A stretch of 46,700 bases of DNA. It comes from an uncultured beta proteobacterium (lineage in GTDB: Bacteria > Pseudomonadota > Gammaproteobacteria > Burkholderiales > SG8-41). This document shows, piece by piece, positions 29,568 to 37,818 of the stretch. Made by a program: the position numbers and the translations under genes. A model generated the notes under the pieces. It saw only the letters and a program-made list of their open reading frames with translations. It made no database searches and was not told the origin of the DNA. Every line of letters starts with the position of its first letter. Position 1 is the stretch's first letter. Location of the stretch: NCBI GenBank assembly GCA_903893565.1, contig CAITMU010000128.1, positions 1-46,700 of the forward strand, written 5' to 3'.

Positions 29568-30596
29568 TTACTCAGAGCGAATGCCCGCCGATTGAATCAC
29601 TTTGGCCCAGGTTTGACTCTCTTTAATAATGTGCTGATTAAAGGCACTACCTGACAAAGGGGTCACTTCAAGACCGAGCTTCATGATGGCCTCTTTAGAT
29701 TCTGCTTGATCGATAATGCGTAAGGCCTGTTGGGTCAGGGTGCGCACAATTTTTTCATTCGTCTGTCGCGGCAGAAAAAATCCATACCAAGAGCCCACTT
29801 CAAAATCCTTGTATCCCATCTCGGCCACGGTGGGAATATCGGGGGCTAACTGCGCACGCTTTAAACCCGTGACGGCCAACGCGCGAAGACGCCCCGTTTT
29901 CACCTGCGGCAACACCGAGGGTAGACTACCAAAGAGTAATTGCACTTCACCCGCGAGCACCGCCAGTGAAGCCGGCCCTCCCCCTTTATAAGGCACATGC
30001 ACCAAGTTAGCCCCCGTGCGTGCTTTAAATAATTCTGCCGCCAAATGCAGCGGCGTTCCAATACCCGCAGAAGAGTAACTCAAGCCACCGGTTTTTGATT
30101 TAGACAGCGCCACAAATTCAGCAAAATTATCAGCCTTCACACTCGGGTGTAAGACCAACATGTATTGACCAGAATTAAGCATGGTCACCGGCAACAAATC
30201 CTTGATCGGGTCAAAGGCCAGTTTATAAAGATGGGGGTTGACCGTGATCACCGTGCTAAATCCCATAAAGACCGTATGACCATCGGGGTTAGCATGTACC
30301 ACGATATCAGCGGCGATATTGCCCCCAGCACCGCCTCGATTATCAATCACCCAGGGTTGTCCCAAATATTCCTGTAACTTGGGGGTAATCACTCGTGCTA
30401 AAGCGTCCGACCCTCCGCCTGGAGCAAAGGGCAAGAGTAAACGCACCGGTTTAACCGGTCGCCAACCCTCACTTGGGTTCTCCACCGCAGCGCAGGCCAC
30501 GACTGCCGCCCACATCAACAAAAAAAACACGAAGGCCATCCCCCCTTTAAAACCGGACGATAACCCGATAGGCTTTACATTATATGAAGTATTCAT
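29568..30596 (-). CDS. Bug-type periplasmic receptor (TctC family)
   Basis: 342 residues, starting with ATG preceded by AAAGG at 5 nt. A signal sequence with the hydrophobic core GGMAFVFFLLMWAAVVACAA lies unusually far in (about residues 18-37) and ends in a VACAA-like cleavage site. The mature part has PVKPVRLLLPFAPGGGSDALAR, WVIDNRGGAGGNIAADIVV, SYSSAGIGTPLHLAAELF and HVPYKGGGPASLAVLAGEVQ. It lies 26 nt downstream of another Bug gene, forming a tandem pair. The ligand is unknown. Confidence 0.93.
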   Translation of the reverse strand: MNTSYNVKPIGLSSGFKGGMAFVFFLLMWAAVVACAAVENPSEGWRPVKPVRLLLPFAPGGGSDALARVITPKLQEYLGQPWVIDNRGGAGGNIAADIVVHANPDGHTVFMGFSTVITVNPHLYKLAFDPIKDLLPVTMLNSGQYMLVLHPSVKADNFAEFVALSKSKTGGLSYSSAGIGTPLHLAAELFKARTGANLVHVPYKGGGPASLAVLAGEVQLLFGSLPSVLPQVKTGRLRALAVTGLKRAQLAPDIPTVAEMGYKDFEVGSWYGFFLPRQTNEKIVRTLTQQALRIIDQAESKEAIMKLGLEVTPLSGSAFNQHIIKESQTWAKVIQSAGIRSE

Positions 30597-30622
30597 TAGG
30601 ACCTTTACGCTTCAATCCATTC

Positions 30623-31732
30623 TCACTCAGGCACAATCCCAGCTGATTGAATCAAACGGGACCAACGTTGAATTTCCAGCCGGGTATAAGCGCCTAACTC
30701 GCCAGGCGTGCTAGGCACCACATCCCAACCACTGCGACCAAAAAACTCTGCGGCCTCGGGCGTGCTCAAAGCCTGCACCACCACCGTATTTAATTTATTA
30801 ATCGTCGGAACAGGGGTTTTTGCGGGGGCGTAAAGCGATAACCAGCCAGCGATTTCATAGCCCGGCAATCCTTGTTCTGCCACCGTCGGCAAATCCGGAA
30901 ATACGCTAATGCGTTTGGGCGTGGTGATGGCCAGCGCCCGTAAACGATTAGATTTAACCAAAGGCATCACGGTCACGCTATCACCAATGGCCATATCAAT
31001 GCGACCTCCCAGAATATCGTTGAGCGCTGCGGGAATACCCTTGTAAGGCACCCCGGTCATTTCTATGGCCGCCAGCGCTTTAAAGTGAACCATCCCCACT
31101 TGGCTCGTGGAATTACCCCAGCCGAAGGTTAACTGACCCGGTTTAGCCCGGGCCAAACTTAGCAACTCCTGAACCGACTTGACCCCGAGCGCAGGATTAA
31201 CCACCAGCACTTGGCCGCCGATCACGAGTTTACTAATGGGTGCAAAATCATTCATCGCGTCATAGGGTAGTTTTTTATACAAAGACACGTTGGCCGCATT
31301 GGTGCTGCTCGTGCCGATAACAATCGTATAACCATCGGCTGTGGCTGTGGCGGCCGCTTGGGCACCAATCACTCCATTCGCACCCGGTCGATTATCTACA
31401 ATCACATTTTGTCCGAGTGCGATCGTCATTTTCTGGCCTATGTAGCGACCCGTCTGATCGGTCACGGTGCCCGCGGCAAATGGCACAATCAAACGAATAG
31501 GACGATCAGGGTAACTATCAGCCATCACCTGAGGACCCCATAAAAATACCGGCAGGGCACATAAAAAAACACATAAAACCTGCAAAAATACCACAAGCGC
31601 TGGGTCTCGGGGGACTAGACTTCGATGACACTCTTGCGAGGCCAAAGCCTTTTTGGATACCACCATTCTGGTACACCCGGCACGCTGTCCCCAGAGCCTA
31701 AAAACATCAGCCCCTATCTGCCCTGAATTCAT
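30623..31732 (-). CDS. Bug-type periplasmic receptor (TctC family), long N-terminus
   Basis: About 369 residues from ATG 31732, which is preceded by a G10 tract followed by AGAG that can serve as the ribosome site. The N-terminal region before the hydrophobic core (ALVVFLQVLCVFLCALPVFL) is about 43 residues, longer than usual, so translation may instead begin at ATG 31666. The mature receptor shows YPDRPIRLIVPFAAGTVTDQTGR, where the usual PGGG is replaced by AGTV, NVIVDNRPGANGVIGAQ and GVPYKGIPAALNDILGGRID. The altered glycine loop may mean a distinct ligand. It is in tandem with the next Bug gene. Confidence 0.9.
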   Translation of the reverse strand: MNSGQIGADVFRLWGQRAGCTRMVVSKKALASQECHRSLVPRDPALVVFLQVLCVFLCALPVFLWGPQVMADSYPDRPIRLIVPFAAGTVTDQTGRYIGQKMTIALGQNVIVDNRPGANGVIGAQAAATATADGYTIVIGTSSTNAANVSLYKKLPYDAMNDFAPISKLVIGGQVLVVNPALGVKSVQELLSLARAKPGQLTFGWGNSTSQVGMVHFKALAAIEMTGVPYKGIPAALNDILGGRIDMAIGDSVTVMPLVKSNRLRALAITTPKRISVFPDLPTVAEQGLPGYEIAGWLSLYAPAKTPVPTINKLNTVVVQALSTPEAAEFFGRSGWDVVPSTPGELGAYTRLEIQRWSRLIQSAGIVPE

Positions 31733-31930
31733 CTCTCCCCCCCCCCTTACCAACGCATAGGCTGGCATTTTAAAAAGATTTCTTAATGAACGCTCAACAC
31801 GCGATACCCTTTTTTAGCGTGGGGAGCTTAGATTCGCTGTGAGCGGCAAGTCATGGCACAATGAGGCATTGACGCACACTGAGCGATATTTAATTTTTAA
31901 CTTTTTCTAAGCCCAACACTATCTTACTTT

Positions 31931-32590
31931 ATGCCCCCTCTTTCAAAGACACATACTGCAAAAGCCCAGACCATCGTCTACGATGCCATTACCGTCAAAC
32001 GTGAAGGCGGATTTGCATTCGATGTCTGGTATCACAGCCATTATATTGCTTCAGCCCTTCAGACGGGGAAAATGCTGAATGTTCAGTGCTATGTGAGCCC
32101 CCTACGAGCCACCTATGTGGCCGTATTCGAATCCACGCACACCGCTGAGGCACTTGAGCACCTTTTGGCTGAACCCCATCACGATTCTATTGTCTCCACT
32201 GAACGACATATCGGCTGCTTTATGAATGAACAAAAAGCGCCCACTGATTCTGATCCCTTCCATAACGCGAGCCTTCTTTACCCCGTACTATTTCGCGTGC
32301 CCCCCGAAGGCGAAAAAGAATTCAACGCGTGGTATGACGAAGAGCACTTAGCCATTTTACTGCGTAGCGCCCACTGGCCTTATTGCCGTCGATTTAAAAT
32401 TCATCAAGCCAAAACCAACGATTGGACACACATAGCGCTTCACTATTTAACCGATCTACGCGCGCTTGAATCTCCCGAACGCGATGAAGCTCGAGCCACG
32501 CCATGGCGTGCAAGGCTAGCCAAAAACGATTGGTTCAAAGGCGATTATCGAGTGCTCTACCGGATTGGAGCGCGGCGCGAAGCGCCTTGA
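31931..32590 (+). CDS. two-repeat dimeric alpha/beta-barrel protein (EthD-like)
   Basis: A 219-residue protein with two related halves, each carrying the W-Y-x-x-x-H signature of EthD/DabB-type barrels: FDVWYHSHYIASAL (about 33-46) and FNAWYDEEHLAILL (about 119-132). The rest of each half alternates strand and helix. No signal peptide or metal-binding cluster beyond the His residues is seen. It is on the plus strand, divergent from the Bug gene at 30623 and convergent with two minus-strand paralogues. Members of this fold bind or degrade small aromatic or hydrophobic compounds, but no specific function can be given. Confidence 0.8.
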   Translation: MPPLSKTHTAKAQTIVYDAITVKREGGFAFDVWYHSHYIASALQTGKMLNVQCYVSPLRATYVAVFESTHTAEALEHLLAEPHHDSIVSTERHIGCFMNEQKAPTDSDPFHNASLLYPVLFRVPPEGEKEFNAWYDEEHLAILLRSAHWPYCRRFKIHQAKTNDWTHIALHYLTDLRALESPERDEARATPWRARLAKNDWFKGDYRVLYRIGARREAP

Positions 32591-32615
32591 TCTAGCGTTC
32601 TTCGTCCCTTAAAGA

Positions 32616-32634
32616 CGGCGCTTTTCGAGCGCCG
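32616..32634. terminator. hairpin between convergent genes, possible terminator
   Basis: CGGCGCT and AGCGCCG form a perfect 7-bp GC-rich stem with loop TTTCG, 26 nt after the plus-strand stop codon. No long T-run follows on either strand, so termination by it alone is uncertain. A C9 tract lies close by at 32663-32671. Confidence 0.4.
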
Positions 32635-32705
32635 CTTAGTAGGCTTTTGCCAGGTCGTATCGCCCCCCCCCGATGGCTTCACACCCTCCAATCGTTAGGG
32701 AAACG

Positions 32706-33338
32706 CTATTTTTTCTCCGCAAATACCCCAGCCAAAGGACCTCGAGTCCAGTACGGCGTGTATTCGTTAACGATATCGAGATATTGGGCTGCGTCTCCAT
32801 ACAAGGACACATCCATCGGCTCGGTAAAGGGCGCATTGGCTTCAATCCAAGCAATATAATCAATCTGCTGATTGTAATCAGAACGCAGCACACGGATCTG
32901 CAAGGTCTGCGCTCGCTTGGCATAATTGGACAATGTCGCCTGAACGATGCGATCTGCCAAGGTATCGGGAGCACTACGAAAGCGTAACAAGGTTAATCGA
33001 GAAAATTGACCCGTCAGCACATGGCCCGGGTAGATTTGCGTGCCACTGGCACGATACTGACCTCGCACTTTGGTAAGCATGCGTTTAGTCCAGGGACTAA
33101 ATCCACCCCAAGAGGCTTTTTTATATTCTTCACTGTCTAGCACTTCAATCTGGCTTAAATCGTAAAAAGACAGATAGCGGGGCCAACCCGAAAGACACAC
33201 GTAACGTCGCCCCGATTCAAACCCCTTGATGGCACAACGCTCCGGGATGTGTTCGGTATCATACCAATCATTAAACTCTTCATCATAAGCCGGGGTGGGC
33301 TCCATGGTGACCATTAAAAATCCTTTTTGCTGATTCAT
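32706..33338 (-). CDS. EthD-like dimeric alpha/beta-barrel protein
   Basis: 210 residues. Near the N-terminus is FNDWYDTEHIPERCAIKGF (about 22-40), which matches the core motif of the plus-strand paralogue and of the upstream gene. It is followed by strand SGRRYVCLSGWPRYLSFYDL and helix EEYKKASWGG. A second, degenerate half follows (LTLLRFRSAPDTLADRI). It begins 16 nt after the paralogue at 33355-33876 and is the last gene of a Bug-FAD oxidoreductase-EthD-EthD run on the minus strand. It may be an enzyme or binding protein for the compound handled by that run. Function unknown. Confidence 0.82.
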   Translation of the reverse strand: MNQQKGFLMVTMEPTPAYDEEFNDWYDTEHIPERCAIKGFESGRRYVCLSGWPRYLSFYDLSQIEVLDSEEYKKASWGGFSPWTKRMLTKVRGQYRASGTQIYPGHVLTGQFSRLTLLRFRSAPDTLADRIVQATLSNYAKRAQTLQIRVLRSDYNQQIDYIAWIEANAPFTEPMDVSLYGDAAQYLDIVNEYTPYWTRGPLAGVFAEKK

Positions 33339-33354
33339 CGCTAGACTCGCTTTT

Positions 33355-33876
33355 TTAGGTTGATAAACGTTGATTGATCATAGGGCTATAAATATCCAAG
33401 GGCCAGCGCTTTTGCTCAAGTAAATCCTCGGCCTCTGACAAAGCAATTTTAGCCAGTCCTCTCACACGGCTCTTATCTTTTTCTTCGATTGGATCCATCC
33501 ATACAAATGGAACTGGACAGCCTTTGAGTGCTTCGGGCGGCGCATCGGTGATGACGAGTCGATCGTTGGGGGTGATGGATGGGGCCACCTCCACTCCGTT
33601 AAAAAAACGCCTCACCCAATCCGTAATACAGCCTTGAAAGCCCTTAAAAGCCCCGCCGCCCATAGCCTTATACTCTGGGGTTTGAAACGCCATCATCGAT
33701 TCAAGCGAATGGACGGTGAGGTAGTAATTACCCGGTCGGGTAAGGGCGATAAATCGCTGTGAGGTTAAAAAACCGGGGACGGCTAACAATTCTCCAAGCC
33801 GCTCCCCCCCATACCAATCATTCCAAGCGGATTCTCGCGCTGGATCATTAAAACGACATTCCACCATATAAAGCAC
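33355..33876 (-). CDS. EthD-like dimeric alpha/beta-barrel protein
   Basis: About 173 residues. GTG at 33876 is preferred because AGGGAG lies 9-10 nt upstream; a GTG at 33909 would add 11 residues but lacks a ribosome site. The N-terminal barrel half carries WNDWYGGERLGELLAVPGF, where Arg replaces the usual His, and the helix TPEYKAMGGGAFKGF. The C-terminal half is poorly conserved. It lies downstream of the FAD oxidoreductase with 81 nt between them. With its two neighbours it makes three members of one fold within 2 kb. Function unknown. Confidence 0.78.
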   Translation of the reverse strand: MLYMVECRFNDPARESAWNDWYGGERLGELLAVPGFLTSQRFIALTRPGNYYLTVHSLESMMAFQTPEYKAMGGGAFKGFQGCITDWVRRFFNGVEVAPSITPNDRLVITDAPPEALKGCPVPFVWMDPIEEKDKSRVRGLAKIALSEAEDLLEQKRWPLDIYSPMINQRLST

Positions 33877-33957
33877 GACTTGATTCTCCCTTTTAAAATA
33901 AATCCTCACTCATTAAGACAGAGCCACCTCTACTCACCCAATCAGTCCAAAAAAGCC

Positions 33958-35490
33958 TTATGGCTTAGGCTTTGTAGAAAAATCCCGTGGCGGCAATTGC
34001 GCGGCATAGCCTCCTGCCAATCGTCCCGAGGTAAAACCCCAGCCTAAGTGATTGCCATGTCCCTTTAATAAGAGCCCACCCTGCCCCGTTGCGCCCGCGG
34101 CAAACAAGCGTCCAATGGGCACGTCTTGCGCGCCCAAGACCTGCAAGTCCGAATTAATAGCCAAGCCGCCATCGGTGTAATTGATATAATTTTTAACCGG
34201 CCCCAAAGCATAATAGGGCCCTTCACCGATCGCCGGCCGCGGGCCGCGAGGTGAAAGCCTAGCACCACCGTCTGATGTGGTCCCATCGTTATAGTCTTTC
34301 ACACTGGCCTTTAAATGCCGAGGATCCACCCCCAACGAGGCGGCTAAACCCTCAAGGGTACTGGCCCGATGAAATAAATCAGGGCGATTACGCTCGTAAT
34401 CTTGTAAGTAGGCAAAGGCAATGCCTGGCGCTGTCGACACAAAATCCGGCCACTGCGAATATTTTTTAGCCACCGCCGCATCAAACACAATATAGCCTTT
34501 GGCTTCGGGTTGAAACGCCAATTCAAACACCATGGGTTTATTTTCATCCGCAAAGCGCTCCCCTGAGGCATTGATCAATATGGCGCCATCACGAAAAAGC
34601 TCACGGGCAGGCACCAACACCGTAGTCAAAAACCCCATGACGAAATGTCGCACCAAGGACTGTGGGGCCATTTTTAATAAAGTCGCACACCAGCGCATCA
34701 ACCAAGCCCACGGCGGTAGGCGCGATTGCCAGGCTGGGACAACCGGGCGTATAAAGCGCATTCCTCCGCCGAACATGTCCTGGTTGATAATTCTTGCGCC
34801 CATATCCATCGCCATACGATGACCATCCCCCGTATTGGTTGGGTTGACCGCTTCGGTGGCCCCCACCGCCTCGGAAATGAAGGCGGTTTTAAACTGCGGG
34901 TCTGCCGCATAATCGCCACTGGCCAGTATGACCCCACGACGCGCCAAGAGCGTTTGGGTTTCTCCCTTAGCATCGGTATATTCAACACCCGTGACGGCGG
35001 CAGCAGTGCCCAACAAACGCTTTGCACGAGCCTGCGTCACAATGCTCACGCCCCGTTTGCGAGCATCACGCTCCAGATGGAAAATATAGGCTGCCGAATT
35101 AGGCATCACCTGGTGCATACGAGGTTTTCGGTGAGGGGGCTCTTCTAAAGGCCCTAAAAACGATACCCCCTTTTCACCTAACCAACGCATGGTCTGCGGG
35201 ACATTATCGACCAGTATACGAGCCAGCTTTTCGTTATCAGCTCGATTGGCATGCTTTGAAGAAAATTTACCCATATCTTCAAAATGCTCATCGGGCGAAT
35301 CCGTGATGCCTTCGCGCGCTTGGTATTGCGTTTGGGTCGCGCTGATGGAGCCAATCGAGCGAGCGGTTGTGCCACCGAGTGTCGGATTTTTTTCTAGTAA
35401 CACCACACTCACCCCAGCCGTACACGCACTGATCGCTGCTGCCAATCCCGTACCCCCTCCGCCTACAACAATCACATCGGTTGTATTCAT
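33958..35490 (-). CDS. FAD-dependent oxidoreductase, fumarate reductase/ketosteroid dehydrogenase family
   Basis: 510 residues. The FAD Rossmann motif is VIVVGGGGTGLAAAISA (about 5-21), with LLEKNPTLGGTTARSIGSISA next. The family block INYTDGGLAI is near residue 425, and the C-terminal FAD contact is LFAATGATGQGGLLLKGHGNHLGWG-like. Enzymes of this family dehydrogenate or reduce C-C bonds next to carbonyls. It shares the rare string GPL-EPPHR-RMH-V-PNS with the protein at 44913-46430, so the two are close paralogues. AGAGGAG precedes its ATG, and the Bug stop codon upstream lies within that region (14-nt gap), indicating an operon. Confidence 0.9.
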   Translation of the reverse strand: MNTTDVIVVGGGGTGLAAAISACTAGVSVVLLEKNPTLGGTTARSIGSISATQTQYQAREGITDSPDEHFEDMGKFSSKHANRADNEKLARILVDNVPQTMRWLGEKGVSFLGPLEEPPHRKPRMHQVMPNSAAYIFHLERDARKRGVSIVTQARAKRLLGTAAAVTGVEYTDAKGETQTLLARRGVILASGDYAADPQFKTAFISEAVGATEAVNPTNTGDGHRMAMDMGARIINQDMFGGGMRFIRPVVPAWQSRLPPWAWLMRWCATLLKMAPQSLVRHFVMGFLTTVLVPARELFRDGAILINASGERFADENKPMVFELAFQPEAKGYIVFDAAVAKKYSQWPDFVSTAPGIAFAYLQDYERNRPDLFHRASTLEGLAASLGVDPRHLKASVKDYNDGTTSDGGARLSPRGPRPAIGEGPYYALGPVKNYINYTDGGLAINSDLQVLGAQDVPIGRLFAAGATGQGGLLLKGHGNHLGWGFTSGRLAGGYAAQLPPRDFSTKPKP

Positions 35491-35504
35491 TTCAAAAATC
35501 TCCT

Positions 35505-36473
35505 CTAGTCAACCTGTGCGCCTGAAAATTTCACCAAACGGCGCCATTTGGCCACTTCATTAATAATCCATTGGCTTAATTGCTCGGGCGTACTACTGGC
35601 CACTTCAACCCCAATAGCCATCAGCCGATCACGGGTCTGTGGATCGGCCAATACTTGAACTAAATCCTTGTTGATTTTAGTCACAATCCCGTTTGGCGTG
35701 CCCGTCGGCACAACCGCCGCGTACCAAGTAATGGCGTCATAGCCGGCAACCCCAGACTCTGCGATCGTCGGCAAGTCGGGGGCCAAAGGGGTTCTTTTTG
35801 CAGCAGACACGGCAATGGCACGAATACGACCCGCTTTGGCATGAGGGAGTCCAGAACCGGGTACGGCAAACGTTAATTGCACTTGCCCCGAGAGCAAATC
35901 ATTCATTGATGGGGATACCCCTTTATAGGGCACATGGATTAATTCAATGTTGGTCATGATTTTCAATAACTCAGCGGCCAGATGAGAGGGCCCACCGTTG
36001 CCAGAGGAGGCATAGCGCAAGTGACCCGGCTCGGCCTTAGCTAAACTCACCAATTCAGCCACCGTGGTCGCTTTAACCGCAGGGTGGACAAATAAAATGA
36101 ACGGCGAAGTTCCTAACATCGATAACGCACTGAAATCACGGACTGGGTCATAATTTAATTTTTTATATAAGCCCACCGCGATCGTATTGGCCACATTAAA
36201 TTGAAACATCGTATGCCCATCCGCCGGAGCTGCAGCCGCTATTTCTGCAGCAATATTGCCCCCCGCACCGGCGCGGTTATCCACCACCACTTGCAGTCCC
36301 CACTTTTGCTCGAGCTTCATCCCGACCACTCGGCCCACTACGTCCGCCCCGCCACCGGCTGGAAACGGCACGATAAAACGAACGGGGCGTGTCGGAAAAG
36401 TAGGATCCGCGTGCGCAACACTACAAAAAAACAACGTCCCCAGTCCTGGCCAAAAAACAAACCGCCCCTTCAT
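35505..36473 (-). CDS. Bug-type periplasmic receptor (TctC family)
   Basis: 322 residues with a strong ribosome site (GGGGAGGAG) before ATG. The short signal peptide MKGRFVFWPGLGTLFFCSVAHA is followed by mature TFPTRPVRFIVPFPAGGGADVVGR, VVVDNRAGAGGNIAAEIAAAAPADGHT, RYASSGNGGPSHLAAELL and HVPYKGVSPSMNDLLSGQVQ. It is the first gene of the minus-strand operon with the FAD oxidoreductase and EthD-like proteins, and it is divergent from another Bug gene at 36773. The likely role is capture of the substrate for that operon. Confidence 0.93.
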   Translation of the reverse strand: MKGRFVFWPGLGTLFFCSVAHADPTFPTRPVRFIVPFPAGGGADVVGRVVGMKLEQKWGLQVVVDNRAGAGGNIAAEIAAAAPADGHTMFQFNVANTIAVGLYKKLNYDPVRDFSALSMLGTSPFILFVHPAVKATTVAELVSLAKAEPGHLRYASSGNGGPSHLAAELLKIMTNIELIHVPYKGVSPSMNDLLSGQVQLTFAVPGSGLPHAKAGRIRAIAVSAAKRTPLAPDLPTIAESGVAGYDAITWYAAVVPTGTPNGIVTKINKDLVQVLADPQTRDRLMAIGVEVASSTPEQLSQWIINEVAKWRRLVKFSGAQVD

Positions 36474-36685
36474 AATGGATCTCCTCCCCTGTAGACAGAT
36501 AAAATGGTGAAGCCTGAAGCGACGGCGACCACAAAACTGGCTATGACGTTATCTCTTTTATGCTCTATTACAAGAGCGCATGCGGCAGGTTTGTCTGACT
36601 AAAATTACAAAAAATATTTATCTACCGCAACCTAATACCGATTGTTTACAACAATTTTTAATTATTTCGGCTATTCTATATTCAA

Positions 36686-36740
36686 AATTGCATCGGGTCT
36701 GCCCCATGCATCAATATGTATGCATCTAAACGATGCAATT
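36686..36740. promoter_or_regulatory. repeat-rich candidate operator between divergent Bug operons
   Basis: AATTGCATCG (36686-36695) and CGATGCAATT (36731-36740) are perfect 10-bp inverted arms. Between them ATGCATC occurs twice more (36706 and 36720). The half-site TGCATC/GATGCA therefore appears four times in 55 bp. The site lies just upstream of the plus-strand Bug start and about 210 bp from the minus-strand one. A regulator binding cooperatively could control one or both operons. No regulator gene is in the window. Confidence 0.5.
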
Positions 36741-36772
36741 CCACAATGTATCAAAGAGGAGGCCATTTCATC

Positions 36773-37777
36773 ATGCATAGCATTCAATCTAAAAAAAACA
36801 GGCAGGTCTGCCACCGAGCAACAATCCTATTAATGGGTTTCCTTCTGCCCTTGAGTTTTTGTCCCTTACAGGCACAAAATTATCCCAGCAAACCGATTCG
36901 CATTGTGGTCGCATTCCCGCCTGGGGGTGGCACCGACATCGTGGCTAGAATGATCGCACCGCGACTCGGAGAGGCCTTAGGTACTACCGTGGTGGTGGAC
37001 AATAAAGCAGGGGCCAATGGTATCGTGGGCACTGAAATCGTGGCCAAATCGCCCGCTGATGGCTATACGCTTTTTATGGGCACACTGGGTAACTTATCCG
37101 CTAACACGGGCTTATATGGCAGCAAACTGCCTTTCAATATTGAAAAAGATTTTGCACCCCTGACCCAAGTGGTCGATGCCTGGTTTTTGCAGATGACACA
37201 CCCTGCACTACCGGTTAAAAATCCTCGCGAACTCATTGCATTGGCCAAGTCAAAGCCAAACGGACTTTACTTTTATTCGAGTGGTAGCGGAGGCGCTCCA
37301 CACTTAGCGGCTGAGATGTTTAATAAGATGGCTGGGATTCAGACGGTCCATGTGCCCTACAAAGGCAGTGCCCCAGGACAAATCGACTTAATCGCCGGAG
37401 AGGTTCAGCTAGGCTACGACTCTGTGGTCCAATCTTTGCCCTTTGTGCAATCGAAAAAACTTCGAGCTTTATCCGTTTTAGGTACTAAACGCTCTAGTCT
37501 TCTTCCAGAAGTGCCCACCATGAATGAATTTCTACCCGGCTACTTTTTAACGAATTGGTTTGGACTGGTCGCCCCGGCAGCCACACCAGCTGAGATCCGT
37601 AATCGTCTTAACGCTGAATTAGTTAAAATACTTCGCTCAGCCGAACTAAAAGATCGTTTTCTTGCCTTGGGCGCCGAGCCTGTTGGCAGCACGCAAGAAG
37701 AGTTTGGACGTTTCATGAAGTCTGAAACAGCCAAATGGAGTCAATTGATTCGCGAAGCTAAAATAAAGGCCGACTAA
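36773..37777 (+). CDS. Bug-type periplasmic receptor (TctC family)
   Basis: 334 residues from ATG 36773, chosen because AGAGGAGG lies 10 nt upstream; earlier in-frame ATGs have no such site. The signal peptide core is ILLMGFLLPLSFCPLQAQ. The mature part shows YPSKPIRIVVAFPPGGGTDIVAR, VVVDNKAGANGIVGTEIVAKSPADGYTL, FYSSGSGGAPHLAAEMF and HVPYKGSAPGQIDLIAGEVQ. It heads the plus-strand cluster that runs to 46430, and the CoA ligase follows within 41 nt. Its ligand is therefore probably the carboxylic acid that the ligase activates. Confidence 0.93.
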   Translation: MHSIQSKKNRQVCHRATILLMGFLLPLSFCPLQAQNYPSKPIRIVVAFPPGGGTDIVARMIAPRLGEALGTTVVVDNKAGANGIVGTEIVAKSPADGYTLFMGTLGNLSANTGLYGSKLPFNIEKDFAPLTQVVDAWFLQMTHPALPVKNPRELIALAKSKPNGLYFYSSGSGGAPHLAAEMFNKMAGIQTVHVPYKGSAPGQIDLIAGEVQLGYDSVVQSLPFVQSKKLRALSVLGTKRSSLLPEVPTMNEFLPGYFLTNWFGLVAPAATPAEIRNRLNAELVKILRSAELKDRFLALGAEPVGSTQEEFGRFMKSETAKWSQLIREAKIKAD

Positions 37778-37818
37778 GTTTCAACCTTCCCTATTTGCGA
37801 TTCATAGAGAAAATATCA

